33,250 nucleotides of DNA from Turicimonas muris (GCF_002221595.1 NZ_NHMP01000015.1:1-33250), one strand, 5' to 3'; positions 16,127 through 25,180 are shown, counted from the first letter of the stretch. A program made the numbers and translations. The notes: a model not told the origin generated them from the letters alone.

Positions 16127-16646
16127 TTCGAACTGAATTAGAAAACTAAATGTTAGTAAAACAGCATAGTTCAATAGCACAGTAGAAGAATCATACGGCG
16201 TTTTTAATGCAGAGCGGTTCTTATCTGCATCTGATCCTCGGATCAAACATTTTTTCGTATTTTTACGCTCGAGAACTACCGCAGGCTGTTCTCTGGAACC
16301 CGGAACAATGTCAAGCGAAAAAGCAAGTACTTCTCCTAATCTTGCGAAACAAGATTCAAATTTTCTATTTTTTGAAATTCTGTATAAAACTGGTTGAAAT
16401 TCGGATCTAATCAATTTAACTCAATATATGGAAGTGGCCAATCTACCAATCTTTCCAAGCTGTTTAAAAGGTCGCTATTGACTTTCTTTGCCTACCATGA
16501 AATTCAAGATCAGTCCGCTTGTGCCTCATAAAGCCTAATGCTTGTAAAACAATCAGCCTGCGCAGACCGTGGAACGAGCCTATCGGCTTTCTCATGCTAA
16601 GTTGTAGTTGATTGTGCTCGAATTTTCTTGTTATCTCTAATGTCCT
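16127..16646. other. Gene-free interval
   Basis: No coding region with family resemblance or ribosome site is seen on either strand. Short open frames here overlap each other antisense and read as noise. The right half probably includes the outer end of the decayed IS110-type element. Confidence 0.5.
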
Positions 16647-17603
16647 TTAAACAGCTTGCTTTGGCAAAGAGCACTTGGCAATTGCAGCAAGTTTGGGATT
16701 GAATGATTTACCGCTGATCAGCATTGCCCTGATAATCCTCAGAAGCTTTGCTGCTACAACACACGTAAGCTTGCCCCAGAGCATTTTTTCCTCTGCTCCT
16801 TTAAGATCAGCTCTGGCTTTTAAATTTCCTTTATTAGCCATGAGGATTACGGATCCGGGTGCTTGAATCATAAGGCTCCTCATGGTCTTATCTCCTCCCT
16901 TTCTTTTCGTTGTGACCCGTGGATATGCTTCTCGACACAAGTCCAAAGTAAGCCGGAAAGTCTTTTGGATGCTTGGAGCTGGAAATATCGCCGATGGTCG
17001 CTCTGAGCCTACAAGCACATATCAGACCAATTCCGGGGACCGTTTGTACCACTTTGCAACCTTGCTTACCCGTTCTAACGTCTTGTCAATCCCTGTCAGG
17101 GCCTTTTGCACCTCTTGCGTATGCTTAACCATGTTTAGGAGCTCTTTCCTTAGTTTTTCTGGATTCTCGATCATTTCGTTTAAGAGTGAGTTGCCACTGA
17201 TTCCCTTGGAGATGTTCAAGCCCAGCTTTGATAGATTCCTTTGAGCGATACCATGGTCTATCTATACTGCTTGACACACTGTTCTCGCAGGGTAGTTAGA
17301 CTTGCAAATTCCAACTGTTGACGATCCTTAAGCTTGATGAGCCAGATTTGTTGTTCTCTTGCCAAAAATGCCAGAGCTTGTGCATCGTTGAGGCCCGTTT
17401 TCTGATTGGAAGAATGTTGTTGCAGGCATCTCTTGGGCACATTTCTCCAGATCATGGTATCCGAGTCGAACAATGCTAATGACTTCCCTATCGATTGTTA
17501 TCGGAGCTGCGCTGACACAATTTTTTTGCCAAAATAACTTTGTATTCCTGGTTGGTATCAATCGTATTCGAGAGTATTCTTTTGGTTTACATGGGACCTC
17601 CAA
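16647..17603 (-). pseudogene. Decayed IS110-family transposase
   Basis: Read from high to low coordinate, fragments in changing frames follow the IS110 plan. An N-terminal piece lies at 17603-17474. A DEDD-region piece (17473-17258) has KTGLNDAQALAFLAREQQIW and TTLREQC. A helical spacer (17219-17022) follows, then the C-terminal transposase_20 region (17018-16647) with TKRKGGDKTMRSLMIQAPGS and the CVVAAKLLRIIRAML tail. Frameshifts and stops separate all pieces, so the gene is dead. No target duplication or element ends were resolved. Confidence 0.65.
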
Positions 17604-17919
17604 ATTTGGAAATTTTTTACAAACATTTTTATTTTGCTCTCATTCTCCAATGAGAAGTAGGAGGGTTCCATGTCATTAGGTCCGCGGAATTCCGGAGTCC
17701 TTCGTTAAAAATCTCTTAGGAAGCTCTCCTTTGCTCAAGAATAAAACTAAGGTTTATCCTGAGAAGTCTGCTTCTATCACTACTTCTAAATATTACCTTC
17801 TTATTTTCTTCTTTCCTTCCTAGGCAATAAAGCGCATACTTACAAGTGCAGAACTTTACGCACGTCTTTTGTGCATAACTCCGTCATCAAAATTCATCTT
17901 TAGGCAAAGGAGAGTCGAA
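17604..17919. other. Gene-free interval before the RibD-like gene
   Basis: No gene seen. The T-rich stretch about 17795-17825 lacks a clear hairpin. AAAGGAG at 17907-17913 is the ribosome site that fixes the next start at 17920. Confidence 0.5.
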
Positions 17920-18630
17920 ATGAAAATAATCTGCCACATGATCATGTCTGCCGATGGTCGTCTTATCTCTAAATACTGGTCTCCCCTCTACAACAATTCC
18001 TCTGATGTTTCCGAAGTCTATGAAGCTGTAGCTTCTAAAATGCCGTCAGACGGCTGGATCGTCGGCCGTGTCACAATGGCCGAATACGGTGAAGGCATCG
18101 TTGAAGAAAAACCGGTAATGGAAGGCCCGAAAACAATGCACACCACAACGTTTGTCGGTAAGAGAGAAGGACGTCCTTTAGCAGTTGTGTTCGATCCTCA
18201 AGGAAAACTTCATTACAAGGCATCCAATCTTCCTACCGGTGAACATATCGTTGCCGTTCTCGGAAGCCACGTCACACGCGCATATCAAAAAGAACTGGAA
18301 GACGTCGGCGTTTCTTACATTATGAGAACTCCGGGCAGCAAACTCGAAGAAACAAAGAGCGCTCTCAAGCATTTAGAAGAAGATTTCGGTGCAAAGAATA
18401 TGCTTCTTGAAGGCGGAGCTATTATCAACGGAAATCTCTTGAAGATGGGCTTGGTTGATGAACTCAGCTTAATCATCTACCCCGGCATCGACGGCAAGTC
18501 AGACCATCCGTCCATTATCGAATGCCAGTGCGGAGAAGAATCTCCAATGGAAGCAAGCAAACTTGAACTCAAGAGCTGTGAAACTGTAGGTTCCGGCTTT
18601 GTTTGGATCAGATACGCTATCCATCATTAA
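17920..18630 (+). CDS. RibD C-terminal/dihydrofolate-reductase-like reductase
   Basis: 236 residues with the RibD_C (DHFR-like) fold, an NADPH-dependent reductase domain. MKIICHMIMSADGRL is the first strand and loop, GWIVGRVTMAEYG the next, and KNMLLEGGAIINGNLL the glycine-rich cofactor segment. The N-terminal deaminase domain of full RibD is absent, so it is a stand-alone member of the family and its substrate is unknown. The start at 17920 follows AAAGGAG; the frame runs 17 codons further upstream without one. Confidence 0.85.
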   Translation: MKIICHMIMSADGRLISKYWSPLYNNSSDVSEVYEAVASKMPSDGWIVGRVTMAEYGEGIVEEKPVMEGPKTMHTTTFVGKREGRPLAVVFDPQGKLHYKASNLPTGEHIVAVLGSHVTRAYQKELEDVGVSYIMRTPGSKLEETKSALKHLEEDFGAKNMLLEGGAIINGNLLKMGLVDELSLIIYPGIDGKSDHPSIIECQCGEESPMEASKLELKSCETVGSGFVWIRYAIHH

Positions 18631-18651
18631 TCTGTCATAACAGACGAACTG

Positions 18652-18680
18652 AAGCGGCACGAAACTGCCGCTTTTGTTCT
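18652..18680 (+). terminator. Intrinsic terminator after the RibD-like gene
   Basis: AAGCGGCA (18652-18659) pairs perfectly with TGCCGCTT (18666-18673), followed by a T-rich tail. Confidence 0.75.
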
Positions 18681-18728
18681 TTCTGAAGGTTGCTACAATG
18701 CACACTTCTTACAATACGAGGTGGTCGA

Positions 18729-19214
18729 ATGTCCGGAAAAGAATTTTATGCATGGCTGATGAAGTCCGAGCCGTCGGAAGTATCCGTAGATGACGTTCTC
18801 GGAATGCCAGAACAAACTGTCGGCTGGTTCGGCGTAAGAAACTATCAGGCCAGAAATTTCATGCGCGATAAATGCTCTACAGGAGATCCGGTCCTTTTCT
18901 ATCACTCTTCATGCAAAGAACCCGGCATTGTAGGAATTGGACAAATTGCCTCTGATCCTTATCCTGATCCGACTCAATTTGAAATTAATTCCGTTTACTT
19001 CGATCCTAGGAGTTCAGAAGTTAAGCCAAGATGGGTTCAGGTCGATGTAAAAGTCCTCTATAAGGTAGAAAGAATCAGCCTCCAGGACTTAAGAGAGATT
19101 CCGGAGTGCGAAGGAATGCAGGTACTAAAGAAGGGAAACAGACTTTCCATCACGCCTGTCACCGAAGAACAATGGGATGCTCTGAAACCGCATCTTCATC
19201 GACTCACGGATTAA
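18729..19214 (+). CDS. EVE-domain protein
   Basis: 161 residues that are almost entirely an EVE domain (PUA/YTH-like fold) of the THYN1 type. WLMKSEPSEVSVDD near the N-terminus, GVRNYQARNFMRD, PVLFYHSS and GIVGIGQI are its hallmarks. EVE domains bind modified bases in nucleic acid; single-domain bacterial copies have no settled role. The ATG at 18729 follows GAGGTGG; an ATG 13 codons earlier lacks a ribosome site. Confidence 0.9.
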   Translation: MSGKEFYAWLMKSEPSEVSVDDVLGMPEQTVGWFGVRNYQARNFMRDKCSTGDPVLFYHSSCKEPGIVGIGQIASDPYPDPTQFEINSVYFDPRSSEVKPRWVQVDVKVLYKVERISLQDLREIPECEGMQVLKKGNRLSITPVTEEQWDALKPHLHRLTD

Positions 19215-19228
19215 CTTTTTAAGTACGC

Positions 19229-19252
19229 CAAAGCCCGCATTCTCGGGCTTTG
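19229..19252. terminator. Bidirectional terminator between EVE gene and porin 2
   Basis: A perfect 9-bp stem CAAAGCCCG/CGGGCTTTG with a six-base loop. It lies between convergent genes; the T run is short on both strands. Confidence 0.65.
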
Positions 19253-19275
19253 ACATTACTAAGCGGTTTTACAGC

Positions 19276-20355
19276 TTAGAAGGTGTGGTTGATACCAAAA
19301 GTGAGTGTCCAAGAATTGAAGTCAGAGGATTCTTTCAGCATCTTGTTGGCTTGACCGTAACCGGCGTAGGAATAAACCATTGTGCGCTTGCTGAACGGAT
19401 ATTCGTAAGCTGTGCCGACAGACCAAATGTTGTACTTCTCGTTAGTTGCTTTATATTTTCCAAAAGCATAGTTGCCTTGAAGCTTCCATTCACCGCCCCA
19501 AATCTGATAACCGATGGAAGCTGTAAAGGCGTTTTGGGTTACTCCTTTTCTGGATTCAAGGCCCATGCCACCGTCAACTACAGGGTCAGGAAGACTGATC
19601 CAGGCCGGAAGGTATTGGCTATGCAGAGCAAACTGATATCCGGCATGGACTGTCAAGTTGCCGAAACCCTGGCTTCCGCCAATCGTAAACAACTGAGTTG
19701 ACTGAGCATCCATGCCCTTGTTATCAAGCATTTCCCACATGGCGCTGAAACCGGTGTCGTTCTTGCTGTAGTCAAGACCTAAACCATAGTAGTGAGAGTT
19801 CTTAGCCCACTTCTGATCATCGCTCCCAGTACCGTTGGAATACATTGCTGTTACGGTAGCGCCGCCGAATTCCGGAGAGCGGTAGACAACCAAGTTGTCG
19901 TAACGATCAGTTGTGATGAAAGCGCCGGCTACGCAGCCGTCTGTGTAGTAGGAAGTCCAAAGTGCAGAACCTCTCAAAATAGTGTAGGTACCGTTATCTG
20001 AAGACAGACCGCCGGCACGACCGAATGCCAACTGGCCCCAATCGCTTGTTACCTGAAGTAAAGATTCACGGTTGAATGCTTTACCTTCGGAACCTTCTGC
20101 CCCAGTACTCAATTGGAAACCTTGTTCAAGAATAAAGCCTACGGAATAGCCGTTGCCTAAGTCTTCGGTACCCTTAAAGCCGAAACGGTTTCCGCCGTAG
20201 ATACCGTCGTCCATCATGACTTTGGCGCTCTGATTCTTGTGCTTTGTCACTGTAACCGCTGTATCTAAAACCCCATAAAGAGTTACGTTGGATTCAGCGT
20301 AGGCGCAAACAGCGATTGCTGAGCCGACGGCTGCACACAATACTTTCTTCAACAT
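19276..20355 (-). CDS. Gram-negative porin 2
   Basis: 359-residue outer-membrane porin of the Porin_4 family. A 20-residue signal peptide ends AYA; the mature start is ESNVTLYGVLDTAV, the region around residues 55-65 has GFKGTEDLGNG, and the protein ends GINHTF. GGAG lies nine bases before the ATG. The many aromatic beta strands and the final Phe support outer-membrane insertion. It shares the family plan with porin 1 but differs strongly in the loops, so solute preference is likely different. No Crp-type dyad was found upstream. Confidence 0.92.
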   Translation of the reverse strand: MLKKVLCAAVGSAIAVCAYAESNVTLYGVLDTAVTVTKHKNQSAKVMMDDGIYGGNRFGFKGTEDLGNGYSVGFILEQGFQLSTGAEGSEGKAFNRESLLQVTSDWGQLAFGRAGGLSSDNGTYTILRGSALWTSYYTDGCVAGAFITTDRYDNLVVYRSPEFGGATVTAMYSNGTGSDDQKWAKNSHYYGLGLDYSKNDTGFSAMWEMLDNKGMDAQSTQLFTIGGSQGFGNLTVHAGYQFALHSQYLPAWISLPDPVVDGGMGLESRKGVTQNAFTASIGYQIWGGEWKLQGNYAFGKYKATNEKYNIWSVGTAYEYPFSKRTMVYSYAGYGQANKMLKESSDFNSWTLTFGINHTF

Positions 20356-20574
20356 GTGAATTCACTCCATCGAAATTAAAAGTTAGTTAGTAAGGAAAGA
20401 ATGAAGAAATTATCCGATACAGACACAAAAGAAAACAAAGTTCAAGGAAGAAAATTTATGGATGGTTCTACCTAAGACTAGAAGACGTCCCGTTTTTGAA
20501 GAGTCCGGACAGTACAATCTTTGTGCTTCTAGTTCACTTCAATCCGAGTAAGAGTCTGACTAATCCCAAAAAAG

Positions 20575-20600
20575 GTAATACTATTTTTAAAAGTTATTAC
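20575..20600 (+). promoter_or_regulatory. NikR-type operator 1
   Basis: Inverted repeat GTAATA-N14-TATTAC in the 408-base gap between porin 2 and the nickel transport genes. The left arm extends to GTAATAC. Length and widely spaced arms resemble NikR operators, and nikR lies at the end of this locus. The rest of the gap (20356-20574) shows no gene. Confidence 0.6.
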
Positions 20601-20625
20601 GAATGATCCTTTTTAGCCCTTATAT

Positions 20626-20652
20626 GTAATATATTTTAAAAATTCGTATTAC
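20626..20652 (+). promoter_or_regulatory. NikR-type operator 2
   Basis: GTAATA-N15-TATTAC with an AT-rich centre. The right arm extends to GTATTAC, so the two sites together suggest GTAATAC...GTATTAC. Centres of the two operators are about 51 bases apart, roughly five helical turns. Confidence 0.6.
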
Positions 20653-20681
20653 TGAATGTTTGCCCCAGTCTTTACTTCCTC

Positions 20682-20705
20682 TGTTTGAGGCCTCAAACAT
20701 TTTTA
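20682..20705 (+). promoter_or_regulatory. Perfect 18-bp palindrome followed by T5 in the leader
   Basis: TGTTTGAGGCCTCAAACA (20682-20699) followed by five T. As RNA it forms a short terminator-like hairpin ahead of the nickel operon; as DNA it could be another operator. Its role cannot be decided from sequence. Confidence 0.4.
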
Positions 20706-20763
20706 GTCAACACGAATATTCCAAATACACAGACAATGCTTTTCCAATCCTAAAGAGGAAACT

Positions 20764-21888
20764 ATGCGGAAAAAATTTCTCTTGGCCTTCTCTCTCTCAT
20801 TTTTTGTCAGCTTGAACTGGGCCGCAGCAGCTGGTTTTGATATAACCGATATCGAAGGACGACAGATCCATTTCGACAAACAACCTAAAACTTTCATTGT
20901 TGCTAACTACATCGCAAATTTTTTGATGGTGGGCGGTAAAGACAACCTAAGCAAAGTTACCGCACTAACTAAAGACGGATGGGAAGATACGCGTTATGGC
21001 GAATATCAAGTCTTTACGCGTTCCTTTCCTATCTTAAAAGAGCTTCCCAGCATCGGCGGATATCATGACGATATCCTGAACGCAGAAAGAATTCTTAGCT
21101 TACATCCCGATGTACTTCTCATCGGTCGGACCCAATACACCGAAAACAACCAGCGTATAAAGACCTTCGAGAAAGCCGGCATCAAAGTTGTTGTTTTGGA
21201 TTACCACGCCATGACAACGGAAAATCACACTAAGAGCACGGAGATTCTTGGCAAACTCCTCGGCCGAGAAGAGATTGCTCAAGCACAGAACAAAACCTAT
21301 AAAGAAGCTCTAGACCACGTCTTCAATATTATCGACAAGCTCCCGCCGGAACAAAAAGGCGCAAAAACTTACATGGAAACTGCCAGCAAAGGTGTAGCTC
21401 GCTACGGAAACTCTTACAACAAAGATGTTCTCTGGGGAAGCATCTTAAAAAATCTCCAAGCAGCCAACCTTGCAGAGAACTCTCCGCAGCCATATTTGCC
21501 TTTGGACAAAGAGTTTGTGATTTCTCAAAACCCGAAATTCATCTTCCTCGGCGGAAGCATTTGGCGCAATAAGTCTGAAGGAGACCAAATGCGTATGGGA
21601 TTTACCGTTCCCGAAGAGCAAGCTCAAGAAAGACTTGAGAAATTTACTCACAGGCCCGGCTGGGACAAGCTCGATGCAGTCAAGAACAACCGCGTCTATG
21701 CCGTAGACCACGGAAGCTTAAGGAACATGGCTGATTACACGTTTACTCAGTACATTGCCAAACAGCTTTATCCGGAAGCCTTCAAAGATATCGATCCGGT
21801 CAAGAATCTTCATGACTACTATGCTGCTTATCTTCCTGAATTGAAGTATGACGGCACTTTCATGATTCACTTGTCTAAGACAAAATAG
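20764..21888 (+). CDS. Periplasmic metal (probably nickel) binding protein of a FecBCD-type importer
   Basis: 374 residues. A signal peptide (1 to about 23, ending AAAAG) without lipobox Cys makes it a soluble periplasmic protein. The type III binding fold (PF01497) is visible as ITDIEGRQIHF, the ILSLHPDVLLIG domain 1 motif, a long linking helix and the KNNRVYAVDHGSL end segment. Such proteins usually capture siderophores, cobalamin or haem, but members such as Helicobacter CeuE bind nickel chelates. The NikR operators and nikR in this locus point to nickel, probably as a chelate. AGAGGA precedes the ATG. Confidence 0.85.
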   Translation: MRKKFLLAFSLSFFVSLNWAAAAGFDITDIEGRQIHFDKQPKTFIVANYIANFLMVGGKDNLSKVTALTKDGWEDTRYGEYQVFTRSFPILKELPSIGGYHDDILNAERILSLHPDVLLIGRTQYTENNQRIKTFEKAGIKVVVLDYHAMTTENHTKSTEILGKLLGREEIAQAQNKTYKEALDHVFNIIDKLPPEQKGAKTYMETASKGVARYGNSYNKDVLWGSILKNLQAANLAENSPQPYLPLDKEFVISQNPKFIFLGGSIWRNKSEGDQMRMGFTVPEEQAQERLEKFTHRPGWDKLDAVKNNRVYAVDHGSLRNMADYTFTQYIAKQLYPEAFKDIDPVKNLHDYYAAYLPELKYDGTFMIHLSKTK

Positions 21889-21895
21889 ACCGTAA

Positions 21896-22939
21896 ATGGC
21901 ACTTGAATCGCATAGCAAGCTAATTGAAGAATATAAGCAGAGAGTACGAAAACGTTTTATGCTCTCTGCCTTTCTGCTCGCTCTGCTCGCAGTCTTAGTA
22001 ATTTTCGATATTCAAGTTGGCTCTTCCAATATTGATTTAAACGAGTTATTAAAAGCGCTAGCCGAGGGGCCCAACGGCGACTCTTCAACAGCTTTCATCG
22101 TTTGGGAAATTCGTCTCCCAATGACTTTTACTTGTCTGTTTGTCGGCGCCTCATTGAGTTTGGCCGGTCTTCTGATTCAGACCATTACTCATAATCCGCT
22201 TGCCAGTCCGTATACGCTTGGCGTTACTGCAGGTGCCAGTTTCGGAGCTGCAATTGCCATCACCATGGGCTTTGCCGTTTTAGGACAGACTTGGATTGGA
22301 GTATCTCTATCGGCTCTTCTCATCGCGTTATTCGTTTCGGGATTCATTTTTTACTTAGGAAGCAGGAAATCACTTTCAGCCACAACGCTGATTCTTGTCG
22401 GCGTCATCATGAATTTCTTTTTTCAGGCTCTTCAACAGTACCTTCAGTACTGTGCTTCTCCGGAAGTCGCTCAAATCATTTCCGGATGGACATTCGGCAA
22501 CCTGCAGCGAGCATCTTGGATCAGCACGGCTGTCTCTTCCGTGACGTGGCTCTGCGCTCTATTTATCGCTTTCGGTTTAGCTTGGAAATTAACTGCACTA
22601 AGCGATGGTACGGAACGAGCTAAAGGACTTGGAATCAATACTGATCGTTTGAGAATCTTTGTCTTTACCATCAGTTCAGTCTTAGTATCATCGGCTGTCG
22701 CTTTTATCGGGACCGTTGCATTCGTAGGACTGATTTCTCCGCACTGTGCCCGATTGATCCTCGGCGATGACCAAAGGTTTCTGATTCTGAATGCCTCCGT
22801 GATTGGAAGCTCTTTAATGCTGGCGGCTTCAATTATTTCGAAACTTATGTCTGAAGGGGCAACTTTACCGGTCGGCATTGTTACTTCCGTTATCGGCGTG
22901 CCGTTCCTTTTCTTCCTTTTGATGAGGACTCAGAGATAA
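21896..22939 (+). CDS. FecCD-family ABC permease (probable nickel uptake)
   Basis: 347 residues with about ten membrane helices of the BtuC/FecCD fold. Landmarks are EIRLPMTF after helix 1, AGLLIQTITHNPLASPYTLG in helix 2-3, the cytoplasmic coupling segment ERAKGLGI, and VAFVGLISPHCARL. One permease gene suggests a homodimer. It starts seven bases after the binding protein gene and stops two bases before the ATPase gene. The ribosome site is weak; translational coupling is likely. Confidence 0.9.
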   Translation: MALESHSKLIEEYKQRVRKRFMLSAFLLALLAVLVIFDIQVGSSNIDLNELLKALAEGPNGDSSTAFIVWEIRLPMTFTCLFVGASLSLAGLLIQTITHNPLASPYTLGVTAGASFGAAIAITMGFAVLGQTWIGVSLSALLIALFVSGFIFYLGSRKSLSATTLILVGVIMNFFFQALQQYLQYCASPEVAQIISGWTFGNLQRASWISTAVSSVTWLCALFIAFGLAWKLTALSDGTERAKGLGINTDRLRIFVFTISSVLVSSAVAFIGTVAFVGLISPHCARLILGDDQRFLILNASVIGSSLMLAASIISKLMSEGATLPVGIVTSVIGVPFLFFLLMRTQR

Positions 22940-22941
22940 AA

Positions 22942-23697
22942 ATGCTTAGTCTGACTATCGAAAATCTCTCTTTTTCCGTTCGTGGCCGAGATATCCTTAA
23001 AGACATCAACGTTTCCTACATGGAAAATCAAATGTCGGCAATCCTCGGCAGGAACGGTGCCGGGAAAACCACCTTTATCAAATGCATCGCGGGAATGCAG
23101 CCTCATGGAGGAAAGGTCACGCTTCGAAACGGCAAGCAGAAGTTGGATCGAACTTCAATCGCCTATCTTCCCCAGTTGGAGAAAGTGACATCGTCTCTGA
23201 CTGCTTTTGAAATCGTTCTTTTAGGATTAACCAAGAATCTTACGTGGAACGTTTCCGACGAGCAGTTGGAAAAAGTCTCAAAGATTATTCATGAGCTCAA
23301 GCTGGACAACTTGTCCGATCAACCTGTCCGCAGCTTAAGCGGCGGACAAAAGCAGCTGGTCTTTCTTGCACAAGCTTTTGTATCGGAGCCCAAACTTCTC
23401 CTTCTTGACGAACCAACGAGTGCTCTAGACATCCGACATCAGCTCGTTGTGATGGAAACCGTTGCCGAGTATTGCCAAAGCAAAAACGCCATCGCTTTGT
23501 ATGTAGTACATGACCTAATGCTTGCCTCAAGATTCAGCGACTCCGTCCTGTTCTTGAATAACGGGACGATGCATGCATTCGACCATCCGGAAAGCGTTCT
23601 GAATTCGCAGACCATTGATCCAATCTACAACATTGAAAGTTTGATCGAAAAGAACAGCCGCGGCCTAATGACTTTAACACCGTTAAAACCTTTGTAA
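22942..23697 (+). CDS. ABC transporter ATPase (FepC/BtuD type)
   Basis: 251 residues. Walker A GRNGAGKTT at about 36-44, Q-loop YLPQLE, signature LSGGQKQL, Walker B LLLLDEPTSALD and the H-loop VVHD are all intact. It powers the FecCD-type permease encoded just upstream and forms the inner-membrane importer with it. Confidence 0.93.
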   Translation: MLSLTIENLSFSVRGRDILKDINVSYMENQMSAILGRNGAGKTTFIKCIAGMQPHGGKVTLRNGKQKLDRTSIAYLPQLEKVTSSLTAFEIVLLGLTKNLTWNVSDEQLEKVSKIIHELKLDNLSDQPVRSLSGGQKQLVFLAQAFVSEPKLLLLDEPTSALDIRHQLVVMETVAEYCQSKNAIALYVVHDLMLASRFSDSVLFLNNGTMHAFDHPESVLNSQTIDPIYNIESLIEKNSRGLMTLTPLKPL

Positions 23698-23700
23698 AAA

Positions 23701-24414
23701 ATGAAATATCTGGAACAAATTCGACAATACTGGGATAGCCGATCAGAAGGCTATCGTCTTCAAATTGAAAAAGAACTCGACGGGCATCACGAAGAAACTT
23801 ATCTTCGTTATTTTTCACAAATTCCTCAAGGCTCTTCTGTTCTGGATATCGGCTGCGGGCCGGGATATTTCTCTCTGCTTCTCTCGTCGCTCGGAATGAA
23901 AGTGACGGCAGCGGACTATTCCGAAAAGATGCTGGAACAGGCAAAAAATCTGCTTAACGGCACCACTTCTAAAAATGTCGAATTTGTCCAGGCAGATGCC
24001 CAATGCTTACCTTTTGAAGACAATTCTTTTGATGCGGTTGTCAGCAGGAACTTAGTGTGGAATTTAGAAAGTCCTGAGGCGGCATATGCGGAATGGCTCC
24101 GGATATTGAAACCTCGAGGAAAACTTTTTGTTTTTGACGGGAACCATTACTGCTATCTTTACAACCAAGACTTCGCTTCCGTTCAAGAGCAAGTGGAAAA
24201 AGAAAGCAATCACATTTTGCTGGATGTCGATCCAAAAACCATCGATCACATTGCAGAAGAGCTCCCATTAAGCCGCCATATGCGCCCGATGGAAGACAAA
24301 GAAATACTCACAGCGCTTGGAGCTAAGAACATTCATTCCGAAATTCTGGTATGGGAAGAAACTGCAGAACGAAAGAAATTGCCTTCAAAATTTTTCGTTT
24401 CAGCAACTAAATAA
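23701..24414 (+). CDS. Class I SAM-dependent methyltransferase in the nickel locus
   Basis: 237 residues with the Methyltransf_11 fold. VLDIGCGPGYFSLL is the SAM-binding motif I, AADYSEKML motif post-I, QADAQCLPFEDNSFDAVVS motif II, and LRILKPRGKLFVFDG motif III. It begins three bases after the ATPase stop, so it belongs to the operon. Methyltransferases recur beside some metal importers; modifying or releasing metal from an imported chelate is a possible role, but the substrate is unknown. Confidence 0.85.
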   Translation: MKYLEQIRQYWDSRSEGYRLQIEKELDGHHEETYLRYFSQIPQGSSVLDIGCGPGYFSLLLSSLGMKVTAADYSEKMLEQAKNLLNGTTSKNVEFVQADAQCLPFEDNSFDAVVSRNLVWNLESPEAAYAEWLRILKPRGKLFVFDGNHYCYLYNQDFASVQEQVEKESNHILLDVDPKTIDHIAEELPLSRHMRPMEDKEILTALGAKNIHSEILVWEETAERKKLPSKFFVSATK

Positions 24415-24443
24415 TTGCAGTGGGGCTGTCTTAGAAATACAAT
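24415..24443 (+). promoter_or_regulatory. Internal promoter for nikR
   Basis: TTGCAG (24415-24420) and TACAAT (24438-24443) with a 17-base spacer, beginning at the end of the methyltransferase gene. It would give nikR a basal supply independent of the repressed operon promoter. Confidence 0.5.
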
Positions 24444-24477
24444 CTTTCCTTGTGAACCCACACCTTGGAAAAATTGA

Positions 24478-24885
24478 ATGGAGAGACTTTCTATTACCGT
24501 TGATAAACCGATTGCTGATGCCTTCCAGAAACTTATTGAAAAAAGAGGCTACAAAAATCGCTCAGAGGCCTTTCGCGATCTCCTAAGAAATGAATTAGCA
24601 AAAGAGTCTCTGCTCAATCCTGAACAGGAATGTGTGGCAGTGGTGAGTTATGCCTTTGATCATGAAAAGGCTCTTCTCTCCAAACGCAATGTAGAGCATC
24701 AGCATTCTCATTTGGATATGGTCATTAGTTCAATGCATGTACACGCAACGCATGAAACGTGCGTTGAAGCCGTTATTGCCAAAGGCCCTTATGAAAAACT
24801 CAGACAATTCTGCGAGAACACTATTGCGGAAAAAGGCGTTGGAAACGGCAAGATAAATTATTTGCCGATCCATTCGGAAAATTAA
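24478..24885 (+). CDS. nikR: Nickel-responsive regulator NikR
   Basis: 135 residues. A ribbon-helix-helix DNA-binding domain (1 to about 45, MERLSITVDKPI, then NRSEAFRDLLR) is followed by the ACT-like nickel domain. The four E. coli NikR ligands are present at the same numbers: His76, His87, His89 (HVH) and Cys95. The protein is a tetrameric repressor active when nickel is bound. The upstream GTAATA-N14/15-TATTAC pairs are its likely targets. It is the last gene of the locus, 63 bases after the methyltransferase, with its own promoter. Confidence 0.96.
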   Translation: MERLSITVDKPIADAFQKLIEKRGYKNRSEAFRDLLRNELAKESLLNPEQECVAVVSYAFDHEKALLSKRNVEHQHSHLDMVISSMHVHATHETCVEAVIAKGPYEKLRQFCENTIAEKGVGNGKINYLPIHSEN

Positions 24886-25005
24886 TTAAGCCGCAAGAGG
24901 TACATGTCTTTGCTGCTTTCCAGGCCGCCAGTTAAATTTGAAAACAATAGAAGAAGCAAAAGTTGCTTTGTCAATGAAAAATTTGGAGATTGTTTAGAGG
25001 CTTAG

Positions 25006-25082
25006 TGGGGTACGAGATGGGACTCGAACCCACGACGACAGGAATCACAATCCTGGACTCTACCAACTGAGCTACTCGTACC
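25006..25082 (-). tRNA. tRNA-His (GTG)
   Basis: Complete cloverleaf with GTG in the anticodon loop. The extra 5' G (-1) opposite C73, the identity mark of tRNA-His, is encoded, as is the 3' CCA. Confidence 0.95.
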
Positions 25083-25096
25083 ACTAAAATCCTGAC

Positions 25097-25173
25097 TGGC
25101 CTGCCCGACAGGATTCGAACCTGTGACCACCGGCTTAGAAGGCCGATGCTCTATCCAGCTGAGCTACGGGCAG
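25097..25173 (-). tRNA. tRNA-Arg (TCT)
   Basis: Complete cloverleaf, acceptor CTGCCCG/CGGGCAG, anticodon loop CTTCTAA, discriminator G and encoded CCA. Lies 14 bases upstream of tRNA-His in the same transcript. Confidence 0.95.
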
Positions 25174-25180
25174 TTAGTGC

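Noticed and set aside
16118-16414. 98-codon minus-strand frame and the antisense 67-codon plus-strand frame
   Set aside because: No family resemblance, no ribosome site, mutually overlapping; the first also runs through the MerR operator.
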